A stretch of DNA of 30,588 nt, taken from NCBI GenBank assembly GCA_041441555.1, contig JASDSW010000015.1, forward strand, positions 1 through 30,588, given 5' to 3'. The notes below the pieces were generated by a model that saw only the letters and a program-made list of their open reading frames with translations, searched no databases and was not told the origin of the DNA. Position 1 is the stretch's first letter, and the number at the start of each line of letters is the position of its first letter. Both the position numbers and the translations under genes were made by a program. Origin of the DNA: Pseudaeromonas sp041441555. Its GTDB lineage: Bacteria; Pseudomonadota; Gammaproteobacteria; Enterobacterales; Aeromonadaceae. This document shows, piece by piece, positions 14,515 to 23,381 of the stretch.

Positions 14515-16866
14515 TTATCCCCGCTCCGGGATCGCCTCCTCATTCTGGCTGAACAGCTGTTTGAACCAGTCCACCGGGTTGTCGGGGCGCGCGCCGCCAC
14601 CACTGCTGCAAGCCTCCTTGGGGCCAAGCTGGTCGAGACGGGCTGGCAGGGAGAGGCTGCCACCACAGCCGCTCTCCACCGGCTTGCCGCCGCGCGAAAA
14701 GTTGGCCCAGACGATCCCCTTGGGCACCGCCAGCTGCAGCGAGTTGACCCCGCGACGGCTCAGGTAATCGCCAAACAGCTGCAGGGCGCCATTGGCCCCA
14801 GTCAGACCCGCCGGCTGGTTGTCGTCACGCCCGACCCAGACGCTCACCAGCTCGTCGTTATCCAGACCGCTGAACCAGGAGTCGCGCAGGTTGTCGGTGG
14901 TGCCGGTCTTGCCCGCCAGTACCGAGCCGGGGAAGCGCGCCGCCAGCGAACGGGCCGTGCCCTGGCTCGCCACCCGGGTCATGATGTAGAGGGTCAGATA
15001 GCTGGTACGGGCGTCCACCCGCCGCTCGGCCTTGACATCCTTCTGATAGAGGATCTGGTTGTCGCTGCCGAGCACGGCCCGCACCGTGGTCAACGGCTGA
15101 TAGAGCCCTTCACTGGCCAGGGTCAGATACATCTGATTGACCTCCAGCGGCGACAGGGCAACCGTGCCGAGCAGCAGGGAGGGAAACTCCTGGATGGGTT
15201 GGGTCACCCCCAGCGCGCGCAGGGTCTCCACCACCTTGCCCAAACCAACATCCATCCCCAGCCGCACCGTCGGCAGGTTCAACGACTCGGCCATCGCCTG
15301 ATAAAACGGCACCTGGCCGCGGAATCCCTTGTCATAGTTCTGAGGCCGCCAGGTCTGCCCCCCTTGATTGCGCAGCGTCAGCGGCTCGTCACGCAGCGGA
15401 GTCGCCAGGTTATAGCCTTTTTGCAGACCGCTCAGATAGACCGCCGGTTTGACCAGGGAGCCGATGGGCCGCCGGGCATCCAGCGCCCGGTTGAAGCCGG
15501 CATAGCGGATATCCCGCCCGCCGACCACCGCCGAGATTTCACCCGTGCGCCAGTTGGAGACCACCATGGCCCCCTGCAGGTTGGGTTTCTTGCGCGTCTT
15601 CTCGATGGCATCGAGCTGGCTGGTGACCGCCAATTCAGCCGACTGCTGCGCCACCGGATCCAGGCTGGTGAAGATCTTGAGCCCGGACTGGTTGAGGAAG
15701 CTTTCGCCAAACTTATCCTTGAGCTCGCGCTTGAGCAGGCTCATGAAGGCCGGCGTGCGGCCGTAGCTCATCTGGCCGCGAGCCAGCAGCGTCAACGGCT
15801 TGTCCAGATAGAGCTGGTATTCCGGGGGCTCGATCTTCAGGTTGTCGAGCAGCACCCGCAGCACCAGATCACGCCGCTCCTTGGCCCGATCCGGATAACG
15901 CCATGGGTCGTAATAGGAGGGGCCGCGCACCATGCCGACCAACAGAGCCATCTGATCCTGATCCAGCTCGTTGAGCGGCAGCCCGAAGTAGAAGTAGGAG
16001 GCCAGCCCGAAGCCATACACCCCCTGGGCCTTGTTCTGCCCCAGATAGATCTCGTTGATGTAGGTCTCGAGGATCTGCTCCTTGCTGTAGCGATAATCCA
16101 TGATCACCGCCATGTAGGCCTCCTGCACCTTGCGCCACAGGCTGCGTTCGCGCGTCAGGAAGAAGTTCTTTGCCAACTGCTGGGTCAGGGTGCTGCCCCC
16201 CTGCACCGCCCGTCCTGCCTTCAAGTTGGCAAAGAAGGCGCGGCCGATGGAGAGAAGGGAGACACCGCCATGATGGTAGAAGTCGCGATCCTCCACCGTC
16301 AGCAGAGTATCGATGAAGCTCTGCGGCACCTCGTCGAGGCGCAGCAGCAGGCGATCCTCGATCTCCTCGCCGGTCAGACGATCGAGCAGCACCGGATCCA
16401 TGCGCACATAGCCCAGATCCTTCTGGGTATCGGCATTTTGAATGCGCTTGAGCCGTTGCCCCTCGAAGGTGAGCAGCAGAGGCCGCGCCTGCTCGCTGCC
16501 ATCGGCAAACTTGAAGGCACGACGGATCAGCACCAGCTTGTTGCCGCCGATGGCGTACTGCCCGGCGCTGGTCGGCTTGCCGCTCTGCCGGTAATTGAGC
16601 AGCTTGAGCTCATGCAACATCTGTTTTTGCGACAACCGCTGGCCCGGGTAGAGCTCCAGCGGGCGGCTGTAGACCAGCGCCGGCAGCTGCCACTTCTGAC
16701 CATCAAACTTGTCGCGGATCAGACTGTCCAGATAGATGCCGGTCACCAGCAGGCCGGCGAACAACACCAGCCCCAACTTGAAGGCCAACCAGCCCCAGCG
16801 CCGCCAGTTGATGGTCTGATACCAGGCCTGTGGCTTCTTCTTTGCTCGTGGTTTACGCGCTGCCAT
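14515..16866 (-). CDS. mrcB: Penicillin-binding protein 1B (bifunctional peptidoglycan synthase)
   Basis: Class A PBP that polymerises lipid II and cross-links peptides, anchored in the inner membrane; 783 residues. A basic N-terminal tail (KPRAKKKPQ) precedes one membrane helix at about 27-45. A UB2H-like region follows, then the GT51 glycosyltransferase with catalytic glutamate E192 in TVEDRDFYHHGG and the GGSTLTQQLAKN motif. The transpeptidase motifs are SxxK with S470 in GSLVKP, SLN, and KTG with K653 in GKTGTT. The start lies inside the 3' end of hrpB, overlapping by 14 bp, which suggests translational coupling. hrpB-mrcB adjacency is conserved with E. coli. In E. coli the outer-membrane lipoprotein LpoB activates this enzyme; no activator gene is seen here. 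Confidence 0.96.
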   Translation of the reverse strand: MAARKPRAKKKPQAWYQTINWRRWGWLAFKLGLVLFAGLLVTGIYLDSLIRDKFDGQKWQLPALVYSRPLELYPGQRLSQKQMLHELKLLNYRQSGKPTSAGQYAIGGNKLVLIRRAFKFADGSEQARPLLLTFEGQRLKRIQNADTQKDLGYVRMDPVLLDRLTGEEIEDRLLLRLDEVPQSFIDTLLTVEDRDFYHHGGVSLLSIGRAFFANLKAGRAVQGGSTLTQQLAKNFFLTRERSLWRKVQEAYMAVIMDYRYSKEQILETYINEIYLGQNKAQGVYGFGLASYFYFGLPLNELDQDQMALLVGMVRGPSYYDPWRYPDRAKERRDLVLRVLLDNLKIEPPEYQLYLDKPLTLLARGQMSYGRTPAFMSLLKRELKDKFGESFLNQSGLKIFTSLDPVAQQSAELAVTSQLDAIEKTRKKPNLQGAMVVSNWRTGEISAVVGGRDIRYAGFNRALDARRPIGSLVKPAVYLSGLQKGYNLATPLRDEPLTLRNQGGQTWRPQNYDKGFRGQVPFYQAMAESLNLPTVRLGMDVGLGKVVETLRALGVTQPIQEFPSLLLGTVALSPLEVNQMYLTLASEGLYQPLTTVRAVLGSDNQILYQKDVKAERRVDARTSYLTLYIMTRVASQGTARSLAARFPGSVLAGKTGTTDNLRDSWFSGLDNDELVSVWVGRDDNQPAGLTGANGALQLFGDYLSRRGVNSLQLAVPKGIVWANFSRGGKPVESGCGGSLSLPARLDQLGPKEACSSGGGARPDNPVDWFKQLFSQNEEAIPERG

Positions 16867-19366
16867 TGTCTTGATTCATCCTGTGCTTGGTATATCGGGT
16901 CGGCATCGCCTCGCAGGGGTCATCCGGCCAGTAATGTTTGGGGTAGCGCCCCTTCATCTCTTTTTTGACCTCGGCATAACTTCCCTGCCAGAAGGCCGCC
17001 AGATCCTGAGTCAGCTGCAACGGCCGTTGGGCCGGCGAGAGCAGCTCCACCAACAGGGCCACCTTGCCACGGGCCACGGTCGGTGTCTGCCGCTGGCCGA
17101 ACATTTCCTGCATCCGCACCGGCAGCACGGGGGCTTGGCCGGGTTGATAGCGGATCCGCAAGCGGCTGCCGGTCGGCGCCGTGAAGTGGCTCGGCAACAG
17201 CTCATCGAGATCGCGTGGCAGCGGCCAGGGAAGCCACTGCCGCAGTATGGTACTCAAATCCAACCGTTTGAGCTGCTCCAATCGACTCATTCCCAGCAGG
17301 TGGGGTAGCAGCCAGCTCTCCAGCTGCGCCAGCAAACTGGATTCGTCAGCCGCCGGGAATGAGAGTTCGGGTAGCCAGTCGGCGGCACAGCGCAGCCGCG
17401 CCAGGTATTGCTCACTCTCTTCCTCCCAGGGGAGGCAGTGCACTCCCTTGCGGCGAATGCCATCAAGCAGACAGAGCGCCTTCTGCTCGTCACTCAGATT
17501 GGCCAGCGGTTGGCGCTCCAGCACTATGGTGCCGAGGCGCAACTGCTGCTCGGCGCGCACCCGGCCTTCGCGCTCGTCCCAGCCGAACCAGCTCTGGCGA
17601 CTGAACAGCTCGGGCAGATGGCGTTGCAGCTCACTCAGCGCCACCGCCTCGGCCTGATAAAGACGGATGCCCTGGGCATTGACCAGCGGATCGACCGCCA
17701 CCAGCCACTCGCAGCCGGTCAGGCTGTGGTCGGGGGCCAAGTCGGCGCTCTGCCCCCCGGAGAGCTGATAACGGCTGCCGCTGCGCAGCTTGCCGATGCG
17801 ATCGGGCCAGGCCAGCGCCGCCAGCAGACCAAGCCACTCGCCGCAACGCGGAGCCCCCACCCGCTCATGCCTGACATCCGGGAGTAACCGACCGACTCGC
17901 TCACGCCAGCGCTGGGCCAGCGGCTTGAGCGCCGCGCCATGCCGGGCCAGCAGAGTGCTCAGTTGATCGGCGCCCCCCTTCTCCTCCTCCAGCAGAGCGA
18001 CTAAATAGCAGGCCTCATCCAACAGCCCCGCCAGCCCGTCGCCTTCGAGCTCGGCCGCCCGCAGCAGCAGATGGGCCAGCCGCGGATGACAGGGCAGTTG
18101 CGCCATCAGACGACCACGGGGCGTCAGATGAAAGTCGGCATCCAGCGCCTCGAGCCGTTGCAGCAGACGACGCCCGGCCAGCAGGTTGGCCGGGGGGGGC
18201 AGCTCCAGCAACGGCAGCTCTTCCGGCTCGCAACCCCACAGCGCCGCCTCCAGCAGCAGCGAGGTCAGTTCAACCACGCGGATGTCCGGCTGACTCTGCT
18301 CATCGAGTCGATCCTGTTGCTCGGCGCTCCAGAGTCGATAACAGACGCCGGGCCCCAGCCGGCCGGCCCGCCCGGCACGCTGGGTGGCCGAGGCATTGGC
18401 GATGGGCTTGAGCTCCAGCCGTTCGATGCCGCTGTTGACGTCAAACCGTACCCGCCGCTCCAGACCGCTGTCGACCACGACACGAATGCCCTCAATGGTC
18501 AGCGAGGTTTCCGCCACATTGGTGGCCAGCACGATTTTGCGCAGCCCCTCCGGGGCGGGACGGATCGCCTGTTGCTGCTCGGCAAAGGGCAGACGGCCAT
18601 GCAGGGGGGCGACCCGCACCGGCTGACCGGTCAGCCGCTCACGCAGCCACTCGGCCAGCCGGTCAATCTCCCCGGCACCGGGTAAAAAGACCAGCAGGCT
18701 GCCCGACTCCTGGGCCAGGGCTTCGAGCACCACGGCACCACACTGCGGCACCAGAGGTTGCTGACGATTGATGCCGCGGTAGTGATAGCTCAGCGGATGG
18801 GCCCGCCCCTCGCAGCGCAGCAGTTCGGCATCGGGCAGCAGGGTGGAAAAATCCAGCCCCTCGAGGGTCGCGGACATCACCAACAGCTTGAGATCGGGCC
18901 GCAGCGCGCCGCGCGATTCGATGCTCAGCGCCAGCGCCAGATCGGCATGCAGGCTGCGTTCGTGAAACTCATCGAAGATCAGCAACTCGACCCCGGTGAG
19001 CTCGGGATCGCCTTGCAACATGCGGGTCAAGATCCCTTCGGTGACGATCTCCAGCCGGGTATCCGCGCTGACCCGGCTCTCACCGCGGACCCGATAGCCA
19101 ATCTGCTGCCCCACCGTCTCGCCCAGCTGTTCGGCCAGAAAGCGGGCGATGTTGCGCGCCGCCAAACGGCGCGGCTCCAGCATGATGATGCGACCCGACA
19201 GGCCGCCCGATTGCAGCAACGCCAGCGGCAGGGCGGTCGATTTACCGGCACCGGGAGGCGCCTGCACGATCACCGGCCGCTGCTGCTTGAGCGCCGCCAG
19301 CAGATTCGGCAGCAGGCTCAGCGCGGGCAGCGCCGAAGCGTCGGGGGTTAAACACGAAGAGGACAC
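16853..19366 (-). CDS. hrpB: ATP-dependent helicase HrpB
   Basis: DEAH-box family RNA/DNA helicase; its precise role in bacteria is not settled. The product is 837 residues with this start, close to E. coli HrpB. Helicase motifs in order are APPGAGKST (Walker A), DEFHERS as the DEAH box variant usual for HrpB, VMSATLEG, and QRAGRAGR (motif VI). An HA2-like region and the HrpB-specific C-terminal domain follow. The frame extends upstream to ATGs at 19450 and 19381, but those lack a ribosome binding site. The GTG at 19366 has GGAG five bases upstream and gives an N terminus like that of E. coli, so I prefer it. It overlaps mrcB by 14 bp, probably forming hrpB-mrcB-(small gene). Confidence 0.93.
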   Translation of the reverse strand: MSSSCLTPDASALPALSLLPNLLAALKQQRPVIVQAPPGAGKSTALPLALLQSGGLSGRIIMLEPRRLAARNIARFLAEQLGETVGQQIGYRVRGESRVSADTRLEIVTEGILTRMLQGDPELTGVELLIFDEFHERSLHADLALALSIESRGALRPDLKLLVMSATLEGLDFSTLLPDAELLRCEGRAHPLSYHYRGINRQQPLVPQCGAVVLEALAQESGSLLVFLPGAGEIDRLAEWLRERLTGQPVRVAPLHGRLPFAEQQQAIRPAPEGLRKIVLATNVAETSLTIEGIRVVVDSGLERRVRFDVNSGIERLELKPIANASATQRAGRAGRLGPGVCYRLWSAEQQDRLDEQSQPDIRVVELTSLLLEAALWGCEPEELPLLELPPPANLLAGRRLLQRLEALDADFHLTPRGRLMAQLPCHPRLAHLLLRAAELEGDGLAGLLDEACYLVALLEEEKGGADQLSTLLARHGAALKPLAQRWRERVGRLLPDVRHERVGAPRCGEWLGLLAALAWPDRIGKLRSGSRYQLSGGQSADLAPDHSLTGCEWLVAVDPLVNAQGIRLYQAEAVALSELQRHLPELFSRQSWFGWDEREGRVRAEQQLRLGTIVLERQPLANLSDEQKALCLLDGIRRKGVHCLPWEEESEQYLARLRCAADWLPELSFPAADESSLLAQLESWLLPHLLGMSRLEQLKRLDLSTILRQWLPWPLPRDLDELLPSHFTAPTGSRLRIRYQPGQAPVLPVRMQEMFGQRQTPTVARGKVALLVELLSPAQRPLQLTQDLAAFWQGSYAEVKKEMKGRYPKHYWPDDPCEAMPTRYTKHRMNQDNGSA

Positions 19367-19676
19367 AGATTCTCCAACCATGAGTGCGCGCAGCGGCGCA
19401 ACAGCAAGCGCGAATGACGGCATTGTGCCAAAGCCGCACCGTTGCACCAAGGGGCTGGACGTCGATCGCCGGCTCTTGCATCAGCAGCGAGGGGGCAGCC
19501 AGAAATAACCGGAACAAAAGCAAGGATTTGTTAACCAGCCATCAAAAGTGGCCCGACCATCTGCGGCATCATGCAGCCAGTATTGAACGAAGCCCACCTA
19601 TCCGCATCGCCCATTCCGGGGCGGCTCGGCGGTGATGGCGGCAACTTTATCCTCATCATCCTAACTGGGAGTCATT
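19367..19676. other. 310-bp divergent region between hrpB and the alcohol dehydrogenase gene
   Basis: This should hold the promoters of both flanking genes. I saw no convincing -35/-10 pair on either strand. A GTTAAC palindrome occurs in the AT-richer stretch 19515-19550. GGGAG before 19677 is the dehydrogenase ribosome binding site. No RNA gene or repeat was seen. Confidence 0.4.
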
Positions 19677-20831
19677 ATGTCAGTGATGCGTTTTTCCATC
19701 CCGCGCGACATCATCTACGGCGAGAATGCGCTGGATCACCTGAGCCAACTCAAGGGCCACAAGGCGATGCTGGTCACCGGTGGCAGCTCCATGAAGCGGC
19801 TGGGATTTCTCGATCAGGCGGAGAAACTGCTGCAACAGGCCGGCATGCAGACCGCAACCTTTGACGGCGTCGAGTCCAATCCATCGGTCGAAACCGTACT
19901 GCGCGGCGCCAAGGCGATGCAGGAGTTCCAGCCGGACTGGATCGTCGCCATCGGCGGTGGCTCGGCGCTGGATGCCGCCAAGGTGATGTGGTGCTTCTAC
20001 GAGCATCCACAACTGGAATTTGCCGACATCATCACCCCGGGCTCCATGCCACCACTGCGCAACAAGGCCCGCTTCATCGCCATCCCCTCCACCAGCGGCA
20101 CCGCCTCGGAGATCACCGCCTTCTCGGTCATTACCGACACCGCCAACCACATCAAGTACCCGATTGTGGCCGCCGACATGGTGCCGGATATCGCCATCCT
20201 GGATCCGGCCATTCCGGCCAAGATGCCGCCCCATATCACCGCTAACACCGGCATGGATGTCCTGGCCCACGCCCTCGAAGCCGTGGCCTCCACGGCGGCC
20301 ACCTCATTCACCGACCCCTATGCCATCGAGGCCATCCATCTGGTGCTGACCAATCTGGAGACCGCCTTCCGCGAGCCGGACAACCAGAGCGCCCGCTTCA
20401 ACATGCACAACGCCTCGGCACTGGCCGGCATGGCCTTCACCAACGCCTCGCTGGGACTGGTCCACTCGCTGGCCCACAAGATCGGCGGCGAGTTTGGCGT
20501 CACCCACGGCCTGGCCAATGCCATCCTGCTGCCCTATGTGATCCGCTTCAATCGTCAGTTCACCGACAAGTACGATCGCGTCGAGAAATTGCTCGGCATC
20601 GACGATCTGCCCAGCGCCATCGAGGCGTTGAACCAGAAGCTGAACATCCCCTGCTGCTTCCAGCAGTGTGACGAGGTAGCCTTTGTCGAGAGCAAGTTCC
20701 AGAAGGTGCTGGATCGCATGAGCCAGAATGCCCACGCCGACCCCTGCACCTGGACCAACCCCGGCAAGCCGAGCGTCGCCGATGTCAAGGCACTGTACGA
20801 AGCCTCCTTCTACGGCAAAGGCTGCTGTTAA
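19677..20831 (+). CDS. Iron-containing alcohol dehydrogenase
   Basis: Group III (Fe-dependent) NAD(P)H alcohol dehydrogenase, 384 residues, the usual family size. The cofactor-binding GGGSALDAAK motif is clear at about residues 96-105. The metal site is visible as GMDVLAHALEA (Asp and His ligands), LGLVHSLAHKIG and THGLANAILLPY, which provide the further histidines. The family reduces aldehydes such as acetaldehyde or butyraldehyde, or oxidises the alcohols, often in fermentation; substrate and coenzyme are not decided by these motifs. GGGAG precedes ATG. It is a single-gene unit ending in a strong terminator. It is divergent from hrpB and not part of the corresponding E. coli block, so it may be a lineage-specific insertion. 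Confidence 0.92.
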   Translation: MSVMRFSIPRDIIYGENALDHLSQLKGHKAMLVTGGSSMKRLGFLDQAEKLLQQAGMQTATFDGVESNPSVETVLRGAKAMQEFQPDWIVAIGGGSALDAAKVMWCFYEHPQLEFADIITPGSMPPLRNKARFIAIPSTSGTASEITAFSVITDTANHIKYPIVAADMVPDIAILDPAIPAKMPPHITANTGMDVLAHALEAVASTAATSFTDPYAIEAIHLVLTNLETAFREPDNQSARFNMHNASALAGMAFTNASLGLVHSLAHKIGGEFGVTHGLANAILLPYVIRFNRQFTDKYDRVEKLLGIDDLPSAIEALNQKLNIPCCFQQCDEVAFVESKFQKVLDRMSQNAHADPCTWTNPGKPSVADVKALYEASFYGKGCC

Positions 20832-20862
20832 TACAGCAAGACTCGGCGGAGACCGACTCTTC

Positions 20863-20892
20863 CAGAGGGCGCTACTGCGCCCTCTGTTTATT
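20863..20892 (+). terminator. Rho-independent terminator after the alcohol dehydrogenase gene
   Basis: A perfect 10-bp stem CAGAGGGCGC / GCGCCCTCTG with a TACT loop is followed by TTTATTC. It separates the dehydrogenase from thpR. Confidence 0.85.
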
Positions 20893-20976
20893 CATCTCAC
20901 CATCCAGATCCTCGCAAGACAACCCCACCGCGGGGCTGGCACAATGGCCGGCGACGAGCGAGCCACTGGAGCCTCA

Positions 20977-21582
20977 ATGTCCACCACCACGTCGATCCGA
21001 CTGTTCTTTGCCCTGGATGCCCGAGCACAAGCCGAGCCCCTGCTGGCCATTCAACAGCAATGGTTGCAGGCGATCGCCAGCACGACCGCCCCCGTGCGGG
21101 GTACTTCGCAACCGGTGAGCCAGCCCAGCCCAGTCAGCGCCGAGAATCTGCATCTGACCCTGCTGTTTCTGGGCCACCAGCCCACGAGTCAGATCCCGCT
21201 GCTGAGCCAACAGGCGAGCCAAGTAGTCGAGGCGCTGGCTCTCCCCCCTTTTGCCATCCGGCTGGATCGGCTGGGGCTATTTCCCAAGGCCAGAGTCGCC
21301 TGGATGGCGCCCAGCCAACCGCCTGAACGTTTATTGCAGCTCGAAGCCCAGCTCCGACAGGCCGTCATAGCCTTGGGCATTCCCGTCGAGGAGCGCCCCT
21401 ATCAACCTCATGTCACCCTGCTGCGCAAGTGCCAGGCGGCCACAACCGCCGAGGTTTCACCGGTAGAGCTCTGCGCCAATGCACTTCATCTGTATGAATC
21501 CCGCTCGACCCCGGAGGGAGTGCGCTATCTGCAACTGGCCAGCTGGCGGTTTACCCCGCAGGGTTCAGCAGACGACCGGTAA
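20977..21582 (+). CDS. thpR: RNA 2',3'-cyclic phosphodiesterase ThpR (2H superfamily)
   Basis: Hydrolyses RNA 2',3'-cyclic phosphodiester ends to 2'-phosphates and shows 2'-5' RNA ligase activity in vitro. The product is 201 residues, longer than the ~176 of E. coli ThpR. Both catalytic HxTx motifs are present: HLTL with H59 and HVTL with H145. The N-terminal RLFFALD strand is typical. Most of the extra length lies before the first motif, in a Ser/Pro/Gln-rich segment at about residues 35-55. The frame is open from 20728, but ATG 20977 has GGAG six bases upstream and starts the domain correctly. The 3' end overlaps the convergent sfsA by 18 bp. thpR-sfsA adjacency matches E. coli. Confidence 0.92.
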   Translation: MSTTTSIRLFFALDARAQAEPLLAIQQQWLQAIASTTAPVRGTSQPVSQPSPVSAENLHLTLLFLGHQPTSQIPLLSQQASQVVEALALPPFAIRLDRLGLFPKARVAWMAPSQPPERLLQLEAQLRQAVIALGIPVEERPYQPHVTLLRKCQAATTAEVSPVELCANALHLYESRSTPEGVRYLQLASWRFTPQGSADDR

Positions 21583-22350
21583 GCGCCGGGTTAGCGCCAT
21601 CTGCTGCGGGCTGATGTCGGCACCATAGGCCAGCAGCTCCACACCGGCGGCAACCGCCTCCTGCAGCCGGGCGCCGTATTCAGGGTCGATATGCGTGGCG
21701 GGACGAACCTGCCGGATACCGGTGTGTTGCACACAAAACAGGATGACGGCACGAAACCCGGCCTGACGCATGCGAATGAGCTCGCGCAGATGCTTGCTGG
21801 CTCGCTCACTCGGGGCATCGGGGAAGAAACCGACGCCGGCGGCAGCCAGCTCGGGACGAACCGCGTCGCCCAGCAGGGTCACACTCTTGACCTCGATGTA
21901 GCAATCCGCCGTCGGCCCCCGCTCCAGCAGCAGATCGATGCGACTTCGCTCCTCGCCATAGCGCACCTCCTGGCGCAGCCGTTCATACCCTTGCAACTCA
22001 CCGATCACCCCGGCCTCGATCGCCCGAGCCACCAGTTCGTTGGCCCGCGTGGTGTTGACGCCGATGAGATGACCGGCCGCCGATTCGCTGAGCTCCCAGG
22101 TGCGGCTGTATTTGCGCTGCGGATTGGCTGAAAGCGAAAACCAGACGCCCCACCCCGACTCGGCACAGCCGGTCATGCGCCCGGTATTCGGGCAGTGCAG
22201 GGTCACCGTTTCACCATCGGCCAACCGTACTTCGGCTAAAAAACGCTGATAGCGCCGGATCAGGCATGCCCTTTGCAGATTTGGCAGAGCAATGGCGGCG
22301 GTCACCGAGGGAGATAAGGCGGTTTTTGTGCGTTCTGAGTCATCCAACAT
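21565..22350 (-). CDS. sfsA: DNA-binding/sugar fermentation stimulation protein SfsA
   Basis: Identified in E. coli as a protein that stimulates maltose use when overexpressed and binds DNA; its molecular role remains unclear. Conserved segments include LHCPNTGRMTGCA, ERSRIDLLLE, CYIEVKSVTL and FFPDAPSERASKHLREL, which form a nuclease-like core with Asp and Glu-x-Lys residues. The product is 261 residues with this start, against 234 in E. coli. The first ~25 residues are not part of the conserved domain, and the ATG at 22350 has no obvious ribosome binding site. The true start may therefore be further in, at a non-ATG codon. It converges with thpR and diverges from dksA, the same neighbours as in E. 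coli. Confidence 0.9.
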   Translation of the reverse strand: MLDDSERTKTALSPSVTAAIALPNLQRACLIRRYQRFLAEVRLADGETVTLHCPNTGRMTGCAESGWGVWFSLSANPQRKYSRTWELSESAAGHLIGVNTTRANELVARAIEAGVIGELQGYERLRQEVRYGEERSRIDLLLERGPTADCYIEVKSVTLLGDAVRPELAAAGVGFFPDAPSERASKHLRELIRMRQAGFRAVILFCVQHTGIRQVRPATHIDPEYGARLQEAVAAGVELLAYGADISPQQMALTRRLPVVC

Positions 22351-22740
22351 GGGCTTTGTCTGCTATAACCAAAAAAGCAGCCACCATGATAGCGCGAGTG
22401 CCGCACCAGACCTATCGCCGCCGCGCCGAGTAAACGGTGAAAAAACCAGCAGACAGCACGCTGCAGGTACTGGCTCGTTCGGATATAGTGCGGTTTTTAC
22501 TACATTTGGCGCGATCGAGCCGTGGAAGTGGCAAAAATGACACGCAATAACGTTGCCAAGCCGCGCCGAACCGCGAGTTGTTTTGCATTGATGAGGCCAC
22601 AGCAGAGTAAAAGCCGGTCTGGCTAACAAAAAACGTGAACGTATTTGCTCGCGCCAAGACCTTCTGCTATAGATACCGGCCTTAAATATCAGTAGCCAGC
22701 ACACTGTGACGTGCGGCGTTGTGCGAACGAGGAGATCAAC
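22351..22740. other. 390-bp divergent region between sfsA and dksA
   Basis: It contains the dksA promoter at 22645-22673. It also has an isolated TATAGT -10-like element at 22484-22489 without a matching -35. GCAAAA near 22532 and TTTTGC near 22584 could pair. Much of the region is AT-richer than its surroundings. No open frame is credible, and I see no recognisable small RNA family. Confidence 0.45.
22645..22673 (+). promoter_or_regulatory. Candidate sigma70 promoter of dksA
   Basis: TTGCTC (22645-22650) and TATAGA (22668-22673) are 17 bp apart, and the -10 is preceded by TGC as an extended -10. The start of transcription would be near 22680, giving a 60-nt leader. Confidence 0.6.
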
Positions 22741-23190
22741 ATGCCTGTAGGCGATATCAATAAATCTCTGGGCCCGATGGCCATCGCCGGTGTAGAGCCT
22801 TATCAGGCCAAACCTGGTGAGGAATACATGAATGAGGCGCAGAAGGCACACTTCCGCAAGATCCTCGAATTCTGGCGTAACCAGCTGCGTGAAGAAGTTG
22901 ACCGCACCGTCGATCACATGAAGGACGAAGCGGCCAATTTCCCCGATCCAGTGGACCGCGCGGCTCAGGAAGAAGAGTTTGCGCTGGAGCTGCGGGCGCG
23001 CGATCGCGAACGCAAGCTCATCAAGAAGATCGAGAAGACCCTGATCAAGCTCGAAGACGATGATTTCGGTTACTGCGAGCACTGCGGCATCGAGATCGGC
23101 ATCCGCCGCCTGGAAGCCCGTCCGACCGCCGAGCTGTGTGTCGACTGCAAGACCCTGGCCGAGATCAAAGAAAAGCAGATGGCGGGCTAA
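22741..23190 (+). CDS. dksA: RNA polymerase-binding transcription factor DksA
   Basis: Binds the secondary channel of RNA polymerase and works with ppGpp in the stringent response, repressing rRNA promoters and activating amino-acid synthesis promoters. The product is 149 residues (151 in E. coli). The coiled-coil tip motif DxxDxA is present as DPVDRA with D69 and D72. The zinc finger cysteines are at about 112, 115, 133 and 136. The frame is open from 22711, but ATG 22741 follows CGAGGAG at ideal spacing and matches the known N terminus. It is preceded by its own promoter and closed by a strong terminator, so it is mainly monocistronic. The sfsA-dksA-gluQ-pcnB order is conserved with E. coli. 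Confidence 0.97.
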   Translation: MPVGDINKSLGPMAIAGVEPYQAKPGEEYMNEAQKAHFRKILEFWRNQLREEVDRTVDHMKDEAANFPDPVDRAAQEEEFALELRARDRERKLIKKIEKTLIKLEDDDFGYCEHCGIEIGIRRLEARPTAELCVDCKTLAEIKEKQMAG

Positions 23191-23213
23191 ACACCTGCCT
23201 CTTCGCAACATCC

Positions 23214-23244
23214 CAGAGGGAGCCGACGGCTCCCTCTGTCTTTT
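23214..23244 (+). terminator. Rho-independent terminator after dksA
   Basis: An 11-bp perfect stem CAGAGGGAGCC / GGCTCCCTCTG with loop GAC is followed by TCTTTT. Confidence 0.85.
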
Positions 23245-23381
23245 CCATCCTGTTCTTTCGATGGCAGTGACCCCATCGCGGCAGCGCTTCTGTTTGCGGC
23301 CAGACCCGGCCCTGTGTCAGACTCTCGCCGTTATCCGTCGCGCCCGATCCGGTCGCATCAATACAACGCATAGATGAATCG

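Noticed and set aside
14428..16968. 846-codon open frame on the plus strand opposite mrcB
   Set aside because: It is antisense to a gene with all PBP1B motifs. Its product is low-complexity and Gln/His/Leu/Arg-rich with no domain, as expected from GC-skewed codon positions of the real gene.
18071..18685. Plus-strand frames opposite hrpB
   Set aside because: Antisense shadows within a gene with intact helicase motifs.
19515..19550. Redox (Rex-like) operator upstream of the alcohol dehydrogenase gene
   Set aside because: Only one TTGTTAA half-site is visible; the matching second half at the required spacing is absent.
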